A DNA stretch of 64,000 bases, taken from Chionis minor (taxonomy: Eukaryota; Chordata; Aves; Charadriiformes; Chionididae). A program made the position numbers and the translations under genes. The notes beneath the pieces were generated by a model. That model was not told where the DNA came from. It was given only the letters and a program-made list of their open reading frames with translations, and did no database searches. Shown here one piece after another: positions 1-12,900 of this stretch. How positions within the stretch are numbered: the stretch's first letter is position 1; each line of letters begins with the position of its first letter. The DNA lies in contig VZSF01000634.1 in the NCBI GenBank assembly GCA_013398295.1, positions 934,366 to 998,365 on the forward strand, written 5' to 3'.

Positions 1-29
1 ATTTATTTTCCTTTTTTTTTTTTTTTTAA

Positions 30-360
30 GGTTGATGCGGGCAGACCCAGGGCTGCTTTAACCCCTGGGGACCGGGAACTGAGAGCAAGGATGCGATGCG
101 GGAGGGCAGCCGAGAGCAGGGGTGACGCTGCGGCGTCTTCAGCGCACGCTGGTGCGCGAGGCCCAGGGAAAAAGGTCCCCCTGGCACTCCCAGCAAAGGC
201 CCTTTTCCCCCTTTTTCCCCCCTCTCCAGCAGGACCAGCACCCAGCCCCTTCCCTCCCCCTGGAGCCAGCTCGTCCCTGCGCAGCATGGAAGGGGGCTGA
301 GGGCGACAGCAGCGCTCCAGCTCCCCTCGCACCCTCACACTCTGAGCGACCTTGAAGGAG
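30..360. other. GC/CpG-rich block at the left edge
   Basis: From about 30 to 360 the sequence is GC-rich with frequent CpG (for example gacgctgcggcgtc at 124-137), then turns AT-rich. Several frames are open only because of GC content. It may be the edge of a CpG island of a neighbouring gene outside the window; I see no recognisable coding exon. Confidence 0.35.
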
Positions 361-2272
361 TTACGCTACCGTGTAGACTTACATCTGGAAGCAAAAGATC
401 TCTAAGGAAACAGCAGTAAAAATACGTACTTAACCTCGGCAGCGTTTCAGGATTCTCTGAACTGTTTAAATTGGCCAAAGCTGCTGTAAGTCCTGTCTTT
501 TCCGAGTTGCAGATTTCATTCCACACCAAAAAAAAACGTGGAGTTGTTTGTTTTGTGTTTTGATCAGGTTTTACCCAGTGTCCTGCACCGGTTTTTATAG
601 CAGAACATAATCATTTGTCTATATCTAACAGCAGAACAATTGCTGTGTCACATGGCTTAAAATCCCAGAAATGGACCTAAACACACGGTGTTTTTTTCAT
701 CGCTGCGTTACCGATTTGGAAATACAAGATTTACAGATTACTGTGTAAGTTTTCTTTAAAAGTGTTTATTGTCTTGTAGAAGTTTAAAATATAACAAAAA
801 TAAGATTCTGAAGCCCGTTTTTATGTCATAGCCTAAACAAAAACCAAACACAAATCAGACACCTTGGGCTTCATCAAAGGTGTTACCTGAATATATACAG
901 AGTATAATTTGCAGCAATCTGGAACTTGTTTAAATAGTTTTGTTTTTTTGATGCGTTGAACATACATGACAAATGGTCTCCTACCAGGACACCTGTTCCT
1001 GTCCGAAAGACTCGTCTTCTTAAAGTATATGGGTTCGTAAGGGAATCTTTAAACATAACGATACCAAGCATGACAAGTTATTTCCACATCTAGTTTTCAA
1101 CCAAATTTAACGTTGGGCAGGGAGGGTGCCTGCTAGCCCACAGTTGATAGAAATCCCTTTTGATACCAAGAGGTATCAACAGGAATCAACGAGAAGAATA
1201 GGATCAGCGTAGAAAAGGATGCTAAAGTTGTAGTAATGGCTGCTCTCCTCGGAAAACCCTTGGTTGTCACGGACCAACAGGAGGTGCTGCGCTGCTGAAG
1301 GCACTTGATGGTGGCTGAGGCAGACTTACCTGGGGGACTTCCAGCTTGGATGCAGACCTGAAGGTCTGAGAGCCCTTCCTGAGAAACGCCTGGCTGATCA
1401 GGAGATAGCTGGAGCCAAGCCAAGCAAGTTTTGCCTCCTTAAATTTTGTGCAGTTCTCCTAACTGCTGTTAGGAGCAGGTTGCGCTCCAGAGCTGTCATT
1501 GTTTCAGTGATGAGGGAAGAGATCTGACACCCGCCTCTAATGGGGCTTCGGATTTGCAATGCACTTGGAATTCTGTTGGGGGATCCAACAGAAGGGTCCA
1601 GCATTTGGTACTGGAAAGGGAAATGGCTGGCACCACAGTGAAGACACCTGATGGCACGTGCCACGTCACTTGGCTCTGGATGTAATTCCATACTTGTGTT
1701 TGAAGCTGTAGAAGAGGGGAAAAAACCCAAGCTGAGCAGAGATACCTCGTTTCATGGAAAGCTGTTGAAGCCGCCTCAGATGTCTTTCCCAGACTGACTG
1801 CCAAAATTACCAGGAATTGGGATAGATAATCATACACTTCCCTTCGGGATTGAGTCCTGAACCTCCGCCTCGTGGAAGGCAGCAGCACACCCACGTGCTG
1901 ACTGCCGTTTAGCTGTTTAGGTATTATGATCAGAACAACTGGATCTGCCATCCTAGGCTGGAACAGGTTTGTTGTTGAACTGGCCTAAACGGTCATGAAA
2001 GCTGTTGCCTGTATCCTTGTGCCATCGTTGTCACCCTCGCACATTTTGGCTTACAGGTGTACCCTTGCACTGGAGACCCACAGTCTTCTTTGTAAGAGGA
2101 CAGCTGGACAAACACATATTCCTTTGATTTCCAGATTTTCTTCAGGCACATGAATGCAAGGATAGAGAACACCCCAACCCCGTCAGTGATACTTATGCCA
2201 GCTCATCTTCTCCGTGTGTATCGATATTCTCTAACACCAAAGCAGCACCGAGTTCAGCAAACATCTTCTTAG
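361..2272. other. Non-coding stretch, nothing recognised
   Basis: AT-rich, unique-looking sequence. A 151-codon open frame on the minus strand (1496-1951) has no recognisable domain, no coherent composition and no splice context, so it is not called a gene. Confidence 0.5.
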
Positions 2273-2617
2273 GAGGAAAGGCTGAGGGAGTTGGGTCTTT
2301 TTACTCTAGAGAAGAGCAGACTGAGGGGGGATCTCATCAATGCTGATCAATACTCAAAGGGAGGGGGCCGGGAAGAGTCTTTTTTCAGTGGTGCCCAGTG
2401 ACAGGACAAGAGGGAACGGGCACAAACTTGACCATAGGAAGTTCCATCTAAACATGAGGAAGAACTTCTTGACTTTGAGGGTGGTAGAGACTCTGGAGAC
2501 ATTCCAAACCTACCTGGGCACCATCCTGTGCAACCTGCTCTGGGTGACCCTGGTCTGGCAGCGGGGTTGGACCAGATGATCTCCAGAGGTTCCTGCCATC
2601 CCCGGGGATTCTGTGAA
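2273..2617 (+). mobile_element. CR1 LINE 3' fragment
   Basis: Starts at the familiar ggctgagggagttggg block, passes gacaggacaagagggaacgg and a gaagttccatctaaacatga segment, and ends at ggggattctgtg. This is the 3' end of CR1, the dominant avian LINE, covering the C-terminus of the reverse transcriptase frame and the short 3' UTR. It is 5'-truncated and lies downstream of the GOLIM4-like stop codon. Confidence 0.88.
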
Positions 2618-3734
2618 AACTGGCAGGTGGTTGAGTGTAAAATGGTGCTGAGAGAGATGTGGGTTGAGGTAGAGACGTACATTATTGCAAGGTGCAAAGA
2701 AGGAAGGAGCGCTGAAGAATGTTCATTCCCCGGCAGGCCTATGCTCCATCAGCCTAACTTAGACTCCTATTTAATCCCTGAATTTTACAACAGCCAGTCT
2801 CACTCAAACCACATAGAATATGAGCAATCGTCTTCCTTAGAAACAACCATTACTCTTAGGCAAGTCATATATGTAACTAGAAACGAGAGGACATTCTTGG
2901 TTTGGTGGTAGGCGGACAGTTCACACCTGCAGCACGCCAGAGTTTAGGGCATCTTCTCCTCCAACTATTTCAGATGTCTGAGAAAACATCTCATTAAACT
3001 CCTATTAGACTGTCACATTTTAACCCCTAAAAAATGCCATGTAAATGAACGAGCCTAATAATCCTAAACAGCTTTCCAAGTAAGGAGTGGATTACAGAGA
3101 AGTAGGCTTCATTAAACAGAGTTTTCATTTAACTAATTGATAGGCATATGTTTTCGTCATCCGTGCCTTTATCTGTAAGGGCACAGAATGTACTATTAGT
3201 TCTCATCATCTGGCTAAAGATGTGGCCAAACCACTTAATACTTTGACATCACGTAAACCCTGGAAATACATTTGTTTACAGAAACCTGATCTATGTCACC
3301 TTGCTGGAATCCAAAGGAAGATAAAGAGCAACCCATCAAAAAATTCCTGACACCGCGACAGGTTAACTACACCTCATCCCGCACCGCGTCCTTTGGCCTT
3401 GCATTGCGTCTCTAAGCAAAAGACAATTATTTATGCAAGAGACAAGCAGAACCACGTGCTTTGGCTCGGTCAGTCTGCCAGCGCTGGCTTCATGTGAGTA
3501 TTTTGTCTCGTTGTTTGCTCTCTTAGCAATCCAGCTGTTTCCCAAGACCTTCTTCTGTGCCCCGGGCTGCAGTAAAACTCAGCCCGGACTAGTCCCGTGC
3601 ATTGCTTCCACAGTTTGCCACTCGGGCAAAACGCTATTATTTGCTTTAAGCAGCGAACCCCCAGGCAGCATATCAAAATCTGTAACATGCCATATTGCTT
3701 TAGACAGAGCCAACACCACAGGTTTTCTGCTTTT

Positions 3735-3759
3735 TTGGTTCTCCTCCACTGGGTTTATT
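3735..3759 (-). terminator. Candidate polyadenylation signal for the GOLIM4-like gene
   Basis: Below the stop codon at 6877, the first AATAAA I find on the minus strand is at 3759-3754. It is followed within about 50 bases by a GT-rich stretch (ctgtggtgttggctctgtct). It would give a 3' UTR of about 3.1 kb. This is sequence context only; another signal could be used. Confidence 0.25.
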
Positions 3760-6522
3760 GTCTCCTGTTTCATCTCCTCTTAGAGGAAACGGTGAACCGG
3801 CATTAAAATGGGGGCAACTTGCTACAGGCCACAGAAGGAAGCACTAACCACCCACCGCTAACAATTCATGGAACACTCTGCTAATTTTAGTCTTGGATGC
3901 AGCCAGGGCAGACAATCCCTAGAGGAGAGGATGCTTCGCTCTCAGCTAAGGGCAGCCTGCGACATATGGTTGCCAAAGCATTCTCCTCGCAGGGAGCTTT
4001 ACATTTAGGGCTGAGCTGCTACAGTTTCCTCCAAGTCATAACTTTGAGGATTACTCATCCTAGACATGCAAAAAGCAGAGAATTCGCCTCCTAATTTAGA
4101 TAGCTCCTGCAGTGTCTCTGAATCAGCGTGCAGCCTCACCCCCGCTGGGGTTCTATTTCCAGCAGTTGATTCACTTCCAGAAAGGTCTGAACTTGCGTCC
4201 TCTGACAGTGGCAGGCGAGGAGCAGCATGGAAGAGGAGTGAAGGAAATCCAGCAGAGAGCGCGCTGTACTGCGTATCCCACTGGGGTGGCTCGGACGTGC
4301 AGGTTTGAAGCTCGTGCCACAGACGGTGCCAGTCACTGATCCTGCACCGACCTGTGAAACGGTGACATCTTACCAGCCCAGCCGAGAGTCAGAGGCATTT
4401 TTGATGAGGATGCAGCTGAACCGATGACTGCGACTCCAGCTAATCTGTTCTGAATGTGCTATTTATAGCCGACAGCGGAGGCTCAGACGTATTGCATCAT
4501 ACAGCAAGGTTGGGCGCAGAAATCAGTAAAGCAGCACTAACCACTCCAAGACAGGTTGTAGAGAGGTGAGGGCAGCAGATCAGGTCCGTGAGGTCCTGAA
4601 AACGTGATTCCACTGGAGTCCGTAATACCCATCAGGACTATCCAGCTGACCCGACGCTGTAGCTCTAAAAAGGGCAGCGTCTGGAAAAGCAGAGCTCTTC
4701 CTGCTTCCACACAAAGCAAGCAGAGCGCCAACCACATTACCTGCTCCAGTCTGCCCCAGAGTATGGCTTCCACAGCTGATCGGGCTGGTACGAAACACAG
4801 GCAGAATAAAAACAGAGAATCAAAAAGCCCTATGACATCTTAATTTCAAGCTCCATTAGAAGGAGTGGAAGAAAAAAGAAAAATCAATATTGTCTGAATG
4901 AACAGACCAAGCTTATTGGGAGAAAAATAGTTTTTTCCAAGCGTCTAGAAGTGCTTACAAAACATACCTCAAAACAAGGGATTAGAAAAAGCTTCATAAT
5001 TCAAATTGGGAACAAAGATCCCTCCTCTGATCTTTTATCAGGTCACGGCACGCAGGCACAAGCTGTGTTTGAGGAGCGAGGTCCCAGAGTCCAGGACTTC
5101 TGCCACGGTGATGAGGAAGGAGGAGGCAGCTCGGACGCGGGGTCTTGCACAAGGTGGGAGATGCGCCAGCTCTGCCCTGCTCCCACGGCTGAACCACGTC
5201 CCAGGCTTTGAGTCAGCACGATGAAACCCGTTCTCCTTTCAGCTGCCTCCGTTTTAAATTCCAGGGGATTCATTCCTGGTTTCTATCTGAGGTCAGGCAA
5301 GATGTGTTTTGCAGAACTAAGTAAAGCACCACAGTTTTCAATCTACCGAATCAACTGAACACTAGAAATGCCCAACTTGCTGATTAAAACCCAGACCTGT
5401 CTGAAGGAGGAAGATTTATCTTCGCTTCCTGTCAAATGTTGGGAGACGGGAAAGAAGCTGAACAGGATGAAATTGCATTAGTTGATCTCCAAATACTCCT
5501 TTATGCCTACCACCATGAATACTCTTCCTTACTTTTTTCCCCCCCTCTCCTGTGCACCGAATTTCATCCTTATCAAGCCTTTCATGCTCGCTTGGGAATC
5601 CTGAGCAGCCTAGGGACCCTCGGGAGGTGCCAAATGCTGAATGTGCGTCAGGAAGACAGGGAGGAACGGAGGGAGGAGGTTCTGGGTCCGAGAGGCAGCC
5701 GGAGGCTGGGCCACGCTGCGGTACCTTCTGCCTGAGGAGAGCAGGGCAGGGCCAGCTCCGCTGGGATGCTGCGGCTGCATCGGGAGCAGTAGCAAGGTTT
5801 GAGCAAACGCATCTGGAGACGGATGTCTGCTCCCGTCCTGCTGCCTGCGTTTGGAAAGTCTAAGCAGTGGATAGTTTGGCCCTTCCCAGACTCTCTTCAT
5901 GCCCCACTGGGGGCATCCCCACCACCAAAACGCTACACAAAGTCAAAAGAGTCCCCATCAGAGGGGACTACAGGTGTGCCATGAAGCGCTTCGTTCACTG
6001 CGAGTGAGCTGCAGAGGTTCCTGCAGGGTCGCAGTTGTTTCCGCGCGTGGCAGTCCCTGCCACCATCGCAGAAGAAGCCCCTCTTCGCTCGAGCCAGCCC
6101 ACGCGTCTCCGGGAACCCAGGGCGCAGCAGCAACGTCAAGACAAGATGCATGGCATTGGATGGGGATGCTCCAAGCCCCGCAGGACACCTACAGCTCAGA
6201 GCCAGGGAATGGAGAACTCTACGGGGTTCTGCTCCGAGTCTCCGCACCAGGGAGAGGATCCAGTCGTTCATATACACACACGCACGTACGCTGGCTGGCA
6301 CGAGCTCATTCCTCTTGGTGCCTGTGGTTAGCTATCACCCTTGCATTACTCCAGACAAAAAGCAGCCTAACTTCCTCTCCACCTTACTCTGATGGGAGCA
6401 AAGGATGTTTTAAAGAAATGCTACTGAGCAAAATATTTTATGAAGACAGATTCCTTTGTATTAGCAATCAGTCGAGTAAGTCCAGGGACCAGTTCAGGCA
6501 CCCCTCCGCTGCCCAGGGTGTT

Positions 6523-6556
6523 TAAAAAAAAAAAAAAAAAAAAAAAGAAAGAAAAA
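6523..6556. repeat. Poly(A) / A-rich simple repeat
   Basis: More than twenty consecutive A followed by gaaagaaaaaa. There is no recognisable retroelement body beside it, so it is listed as simple repeat. Confidence 0.85.
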
Positions 6557-6876
6557 ACCTCTCCAGCTTGGGAGGGGATAGAGAAAACAAGAAGGTGGAG
6601 AACACTTTAAGTCAAAGAGTGCTTCTAAGAGAAGCAGCAGGATAAAAATAATTCCTACAGTCTGAGATCACTTCCATGCTATTGACCGGAGAGGCAGCAA
6701 CAGCCCCATGCACGTAGACGTAACGCACATCTGCAAGTGCCCTGCTCAGTGCCTGCGAAGACAGTTACCTCCTCCTGCCTTTGTCTGTTCTGGGCAGTGT
6801 CAACTACAGGAGCCAGTTCCCAGGAGGAGTTCCCATCCCCTCGTTCCTAGTGTATTCCATTTTCCTTCAGCATCTT

Positions 6877-6987
6877 TCAGTAGTAGTCATCCTTCTTGCC
6901 ATCAGCTCCCTGTATGCCTGCATGCTCCTTCCGGTCTTGGACAAGCTCCAGGTCATCATTGTCATCCACCTCGCCTCCATGATCCTC
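6877..6987 (-). CDS. GOLIM4: GOLIM4-like exon 14: C-terminus and stop codon
   Basis: Residues 570-605 and the TGA at 6879-6877. It begins [20 protein letters not shown] and ends [10 protein letters not shown]. The acceptor is gcacccag|GAGGA. The acidic, Asp/Glu-rich composition fits a GPP130 tail, although the final residues do not resemble human GPP130. The stop lies shortly after the acidic run. A missed small exon between 8411 and 6988 cannot be excluded. Confidence 0.77.
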   Translation of the reverse strand, partial: EDHGGEVDDNDDLELVQDRKEHAGIQGADGKKDDYY

Positions 6988-9900
6988 CTGGGTGCAGAGG
7001 GAACAGCCAGGAAGAAAAAAAAAAAATTAAAAAAAATCAGCAAGGCCTAGAAAAGGAGACTCTAACTAGCACTGCACCATGCTGCTTCTGGGTACAGCTC
7101 TTCTACCATACCAGCCCAGCTTGGGAAACTCGGGAAAACAGGGAAGAATCCACCTCTGCCAGGGACCTTTAGGTGTCATTGGCAAGCCACTTAGCCGAGA
7201 CATAGAGGTAAGAAGCCCGTGTTGCCATGATCAGCCTGTTCAGTTTAAGCATATTTCATATCCTGGCATTACAATGCAATTTTAACACCTCAGTCGGCTG
7301 CAACTGGTACATGAGCAGAAGAAAATACCCTACATCCACCACGTTTAGAACTGGGTAACAAATCCCACCCGTGATGTGCAGCAGCCCGCACAGCTTCCAT
7401 GGGCACTTTTAGGTCCAACTATCCAGTGTCCAAGCCAGGTTCTACACGCAGGGCAAGGACAGTTCCAGACATCAACTTTACTCTGCCCACCCCTTATCTC
7501 CTCACCCCCTTTATTCCCAGGGGGCAGCCCAAACCCTCAGTTCCTCAGCAATCGTGGTGAAACCTCAGGAAAAGCCAGCAGCAGCCACTCGCAAAGGGCA
7601 GGGAGAGAATGAACAAGACTGGAAGAGGATCCTTCATTTCTACCTACGTGAGCCAGAAAGCAGCAGGGTGATCCTCTCTAGCACTCATGTTGTCAATCTT
7701 TGGTGGCCTCCAACCCTTCTCCTAGAGGAATGCCAACTTGTCACTGACTACAGTAGTCCTGGGGCTCTGAGACGCAGCAGTAACACCCGTTTTCAGCCAA
7801 ACAGAGAAGCGGTTGCTTCCTGGCAACTGTGGCCCCACCAAGGCACCACCTCCCACACTTGCCTGAGGAGCGGGAGGTCACATTCTTCACCCACCCCTAT
7901 TTTGTTTGACTGGCTGGCTGTCACCCACTGCCCCTTCTCAAAGCACAGGCGTAGTTATTCCCAGCTTTTCCACAGGCACAGGCTACACCCGGTAGGACCT
8001 GCGCAGCAGCAGACTACAGCGCTCCCAGTGAACATCTCACCGTGGGAATAAACCCAGGGTGATGCGTGGAGAAACACATACTGATCTTGCTTAGCTGCAC
8101 CAGCAGAGCTTGTGGCTGACCCCAGCTGCTGGGTGGTAAGTGTCTCACAGCTCAGCTGCTGCAGGAAGAAATGAGGAGGGGAGACAGAGCGTAAAGTGTA
8201 CTCTGAACGCCTGAAAAAGAGAAGGGAGCAGAGGTAAGTGGGCTCCAGGTTTGTTCTGGGGACCCACCTCACTGAACAGGAAGGGACAAAACTGAAGTCA
8301 GTGCTCACATCTGGTTCCCTAAAAGCCAAATCATACTCAGCTCCTGGCTACCAACACACCCAGGTAACAACCACACCAGAGAGGGAAAGAGGAAGAACCT
8401 TGGTGTCGTACAATTTCTTGCTCCTGATCTTCTTGATAGTCATCCATTGGGTCTTCCCTGGGCTTGGCAGCTCTGCCAGCATCCTGAAAAACACAGAAGT
8501 CACACGCTGTTGACAGCGCCCCAACCTACTTCCCTTCCCTGCCAGGGATACAGCTCTCTTGAGGCAGAGCCCCAGGGCTGGAGGACCAGGCTACAGGTCA
8601 GGAACCAGCAGAGAGACAATGAGGCAGCCCAAACTCCAGTGGTACTTTCTCCATCCCGACTCTCTTCCCACCTGCTGGCAGCAACTGCCCAGCTCCTTCC
8701 ACTAGGCAGGGAGAAGCCTCTCCTGCAGCTGGAAGATCCCCGGGCCAGGGCCCTCACACACGCTGCTGTCGCAGCAAGTCCCAGGGCTGCAGGGAACCTA
8801 CAAGTTATTTAGGGCAGAGCTTTAGGAGCACAGCACAGCCCTATCTGAAAGTCAGCTATTTCTGTTACTAATTCTTTCCACATTTTCACTAATCTTAAGG
8901 AGGTGGTGTTCCATTGGTGTCAGCATCTCTTTCTTGTTTGATTTCATTGGCCTGGATTATTTTTTTTTAAACCTCACTATTAATCACGATTTTAGAGCCT
9001 GACAGATAAAACATTCCTTTTTAAAACAAGCAACACTCAGCTGCCGGTCAGAACCGGCCAACACTTCCCTGATGCAAAGTCTGGCTTCAAGACAGCAAGT
9101 GGCACTTTGCAAAACAAACGGCTCCCATCTGCAAGCAGGCAAAGGAGGAGACAGAGCTCTCGCGTGTGGTCACGGCTGCCAAGAGCCCCAGGAACAGCCG
9201 TGGCTGCACTGAGCAGAGCCCCAGCACTGGCCCGTTCTATTGTCTCTGGTTTGGGTCTCTCAAGTGGTTGAGAAGATACAGCACCTCTGCAGCAGTAGCT
9301 GTGGAGTGAGCCCTCTCCTATTCCACGTCCCTCCAGCCACGCCGGTGCTGCAAAAGCTGGGGCTGACTTCAACAAGCAGAGAGGACAGGGCCAGAACAAG
9401 CTCCGGTACTGACCAACCCACCAGTTCTCACTCAGAAAGAGGTTTCTCCTGCCACATCCTTGCAGTGGGATGACAGATCCATCGAGGAACATGATGTTTT
9501 CCTTTGAGTCCTCAAGCTCTCTGCCTCCCCCCATTCATAGCTGGGGATCCCTCCCCGGCCCCTGCAGGTTGCCCTCATGTCAGTCACCTTCAGTGGCTTC
9601 TCCTTGGGGTCTTCTTTCACACTGGGCTCCTTGAACTTCTCCAAACCTCCCACCTTCTCTTCAAAGTCAGGTCTCTCCAGCTCAGCTTCCTCAAACTCAT
9701 CCTCACCTTGGTTATTTGGATCCTGGGCAGGATCTGCAGCATCATCTGGCATCTGGACAAGAAAAGCCTCCTGTGAATACCAGGCAGGATATCCCCTTGG
9801 GAGACAGAAGGCTTGCTGCCTTCACCAGCAAGCATGAAGTGCTGGCTTGTAGCACTTCAGTCGTACCTCTCTTCAAGCACATCAGAGGTCCCAAAAATAA

Positions 9901-12900
9901 AACCCCCAGTCTTTGTTATCCCTCTGAAACCCTCCAGAACCAAGGATTTTGGAGTTGCATCTTAGAGAAACTTCTGGGAAAGCATCAACTTAAATGGGAC
10001 AGCTGGATTCTTATTCAGAGCTCGGGCTGCACCCGGATATCAGCATGACAGCGTTACTCACCATCGGCTCCTGGGCAACAGGGTCTTTCTGGGAGCGCGA
10101 GTTCTCCTCTCTCTCAATCACTCCTGCATCTGCCAGGAAAAGGGACGGTTATCAGTGCACGCTCCCAAAAGTCCGTGTCACCAGTTAAGATTCCCACTGC
10201 TGGGGAGCAGCTGCATTAACTCCGTGCCAGGTTGGGCTTTGCCTCGACCCGCCTGCAGCTTCAGGCAGACGACGCTCGGTGTTATGTTTTCAGAGAAATG
10301 TCTCTCCAGTGCCACTCGCAGGAGTTCAGGGCAAAGCAGCGCTACGCTCCGACAGCTGCCCAAACTGCTCCCTTGTCCCCAAGGCTGCGGCAGAAGCCCG
10401 TGCTGAAGCACGTCCCTACCTTACCGAATGGCACGCGTATGACACAGAGACAAAAACCAGCTCTGAATCTGTATTAAGATGCATCTTTCCTTCCTGCCAC
10501 TGCAGAGTCTGGGCAGAATCCGCAGCAGCATCCCAGCCACACAGCCAGTCAGGCCCCCACCGGGAGCCAAAGGAGACCACGGTAGGTCCGTGTCTCCGTG
10601 CCACCTTCCCCTTCGTCGGGACACAGCTGCTGCTGAGAACAAAAGGGCAGGCTTCCCGTGTCGCAGACGAGGACAGTCAGGGCAAGAAGGGAGCACCCAT
10701 GAGAGAAAAATAGAGCCTTTTAGAAATAGAACCTTTGCTTTCAGCTCAGTAAAGGACTAATCCTCACCCCGAACGGGACGTGGCTCTGACGTGCCCCAGC
10801 TCTGGCACTCTCCGCTCTGTCCGCCACCGCCACGGGCTGAGTGCTTCTCCCCAAAACCTTACAGGAGCCTGCGAGACAGCAGCGCTCCCAACTGGACCGC
10901 AGCACGGCCAGGGCAGTTGAGTCATTACTCTGGTTGTTAATTCCAATTAAGGCAGACAGGTCAAGGGCTATTGGTCCTCACGCTCCTTTATACCTGCCAC
11001 GAGGCCTTTTCCTTTCAGGGTAGGACTCACTTTGATGTGAGCCAATTAGTTCAGTTCCTCTAATGGGACTTGCTGAAAATCAGGTCAGCAAAACGTGGAA
11101 TAGCAGCTAAACATAGCTGTGGGGAAGCACAGGAATAGCAAACCTCCTCTCCAAACGGGCATCCGCGTGCACATGAGCTGGTCCCCGACTGATGCTGCTC
11201 CAGGAGAGAGGACTTCACCTGCGCAGAGTGAACTGCGCCAACAGCCTGGCAGGAAATCACCTGTCTTGGGCCATTTCAGCCTTTTGAGCCAAGATTCACT
11301 TAGAATCACTGACCTTTGTCTCTGCCCTGTGACACCCCTCCTCTGTTCCAAACCCAGGGCCAAAAATCTGCTGTCAAGAAACCAGGCTGAGACCATCTTT
11401 GTGATGTTCAATAGGGTTCAAGTCAGCATTTCAAATGAGATCCTCACAGGAATCTCTGCTCCCAGCTTCCCTGCCTTACTGCATTCAGGACCGCAGCAAA
11501 AAATGAAAAGCCACCTACTTAGTCATTCTACCTCGGTCCAGCAACATACAGAATTAGCTTTAGTCATAGCTGCATTTCAGAGTCTTTTTTTGGCAGAAGT
11601 AACTACTTAACTTCCAGATCTTCCCGGTTATTTCTGCGTGTGCAAAAGAAATTGATGTCAGGGTCTGTTTGGAGCAAATAAATCTGTTCACAAAGTGTTC
11701 ACCCTGTGTATCCCGGCCCCCTGAGCACGGCAGAGCATCTCTGCACACACTCGGACTGGGCACCTCTGCTCAAAAGCCCATTTTAGCTCTCCACTGATAC
11801 CTGGCTGGCTTACTGCAATACATTTTGGACATTGTCTTTATTTGCTTCCGAAGGAAGTTTGTAGCTTCCCTCTCATACTCACAGACATACGGCCACCGTT
11901 AACTCAACTTTCCCTTTGTTACTGGACCTGTGGAAGGGCTCCAGGCCCCCACCCACTCACTGTAATTTTCTGAAAGGTCTAGTCATTGTGCAGCCGCTTT
12001 CCATTTCACACAGCAGAAATAGTCATTTAATCGCTCCCTCATTTTGCCACACGCATGTGGCTGCCATTACAGGCCAATTGATAAACCTCCCCTAGAAACG
12101 GGGGCAAAGAAAGGGATTCTGCCCTCACAGGCACGGTCTAACGGATCATTCCTTAGAGTTGGTTTCATGGTGTGACGATGAGCTTGTCACCGAGCCAAAT
12201 GTTTCTCCCAACCTGTTAATTAGCCGAGCGAGTCAACGCACAGGGGGCTGCACAGACCCGCATCAGGAGACCAAGGAATTCTAAGGGGCTGCTCTAAGAG
12301 CTGGCCTCCAACTGCCCCACTGCACGCACTCACCAGACTTTAAAACAGCTGTAGGTGTCTGTTGGCTGACGGACAAGTACAACCAGCTGCCCTTGAATTT
12401 ATTTGCTTTTTGCCCCTTAAGGACAGTGGGGTAATTTTCTGCCCCGAGTTAGAACACCCACTTCTAAAAAAAATTAGATTGATTCCTATGGGAGACTGAG
12501 ATCAAGTCTTGCAAAAAACAGTGACATTTTCCCCATCGCTTCCATAGGAAAGAAAGAAAAATTGACTTAACTTACACAGATTTTGGGTCCACTACCTTGG
12601 AAACGCGTGAGGTTGCAGGACAACCGGGAACAAGAATGGAAAACTGTCCAGACTTTCCATTTGACCAAGGACAATAAAAGCACAAGAATTTTTCAAGGGT
12701 TGTAAGGTTTCCCTTTAACACATGCAGAAAGCTTTCCTCGCTCCCCGCCTTGATTAGCAAGGAATTAGCGCTGTACAGCAGAGGATTCGGGAAGCCGTAC
12801 CCATTTCGAGTTCCTCTTCATCCGTCCTTCCCTTCTCGCCTTCCCGACCAGCCGTTGGATGCTCTTCCCCTTGCTTCTGGCTGGGGGGCTGGGGGCTGCC

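Larger units (their letters stand above)
2618..6876. other. Downstream region / possible 3' UTR of the GOLIM4-like gene
   Basis: No exon recognised. Part is probably 3' UTR, since the first AATAAA on the minus strand below the stop is near 3754. An A-rich simple run lies at about 6523-6556. The open frames here (for example 5899-6525 plus) are low-complexity or lack any family resemblance. Confidence 0.4.

Noticed and set aside
1496..1951. 151-codon minus-strand open frame downstream of the gene
   Set aside because: No domain, no exon signals; probably chance.
5899..6525. 208-codon plus-strand open frame
   Set aside because: No recognisable domain, mixed composition, ends at a poly(A) run; the region is probably 3' UTR or downstream flank of the minus-strand gene.
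7554..8051. 165-codon plus-strand open frame
   Set aside because: Lies in an intron of the GOLIM4-like gene, antisense, with no domain or splice support.
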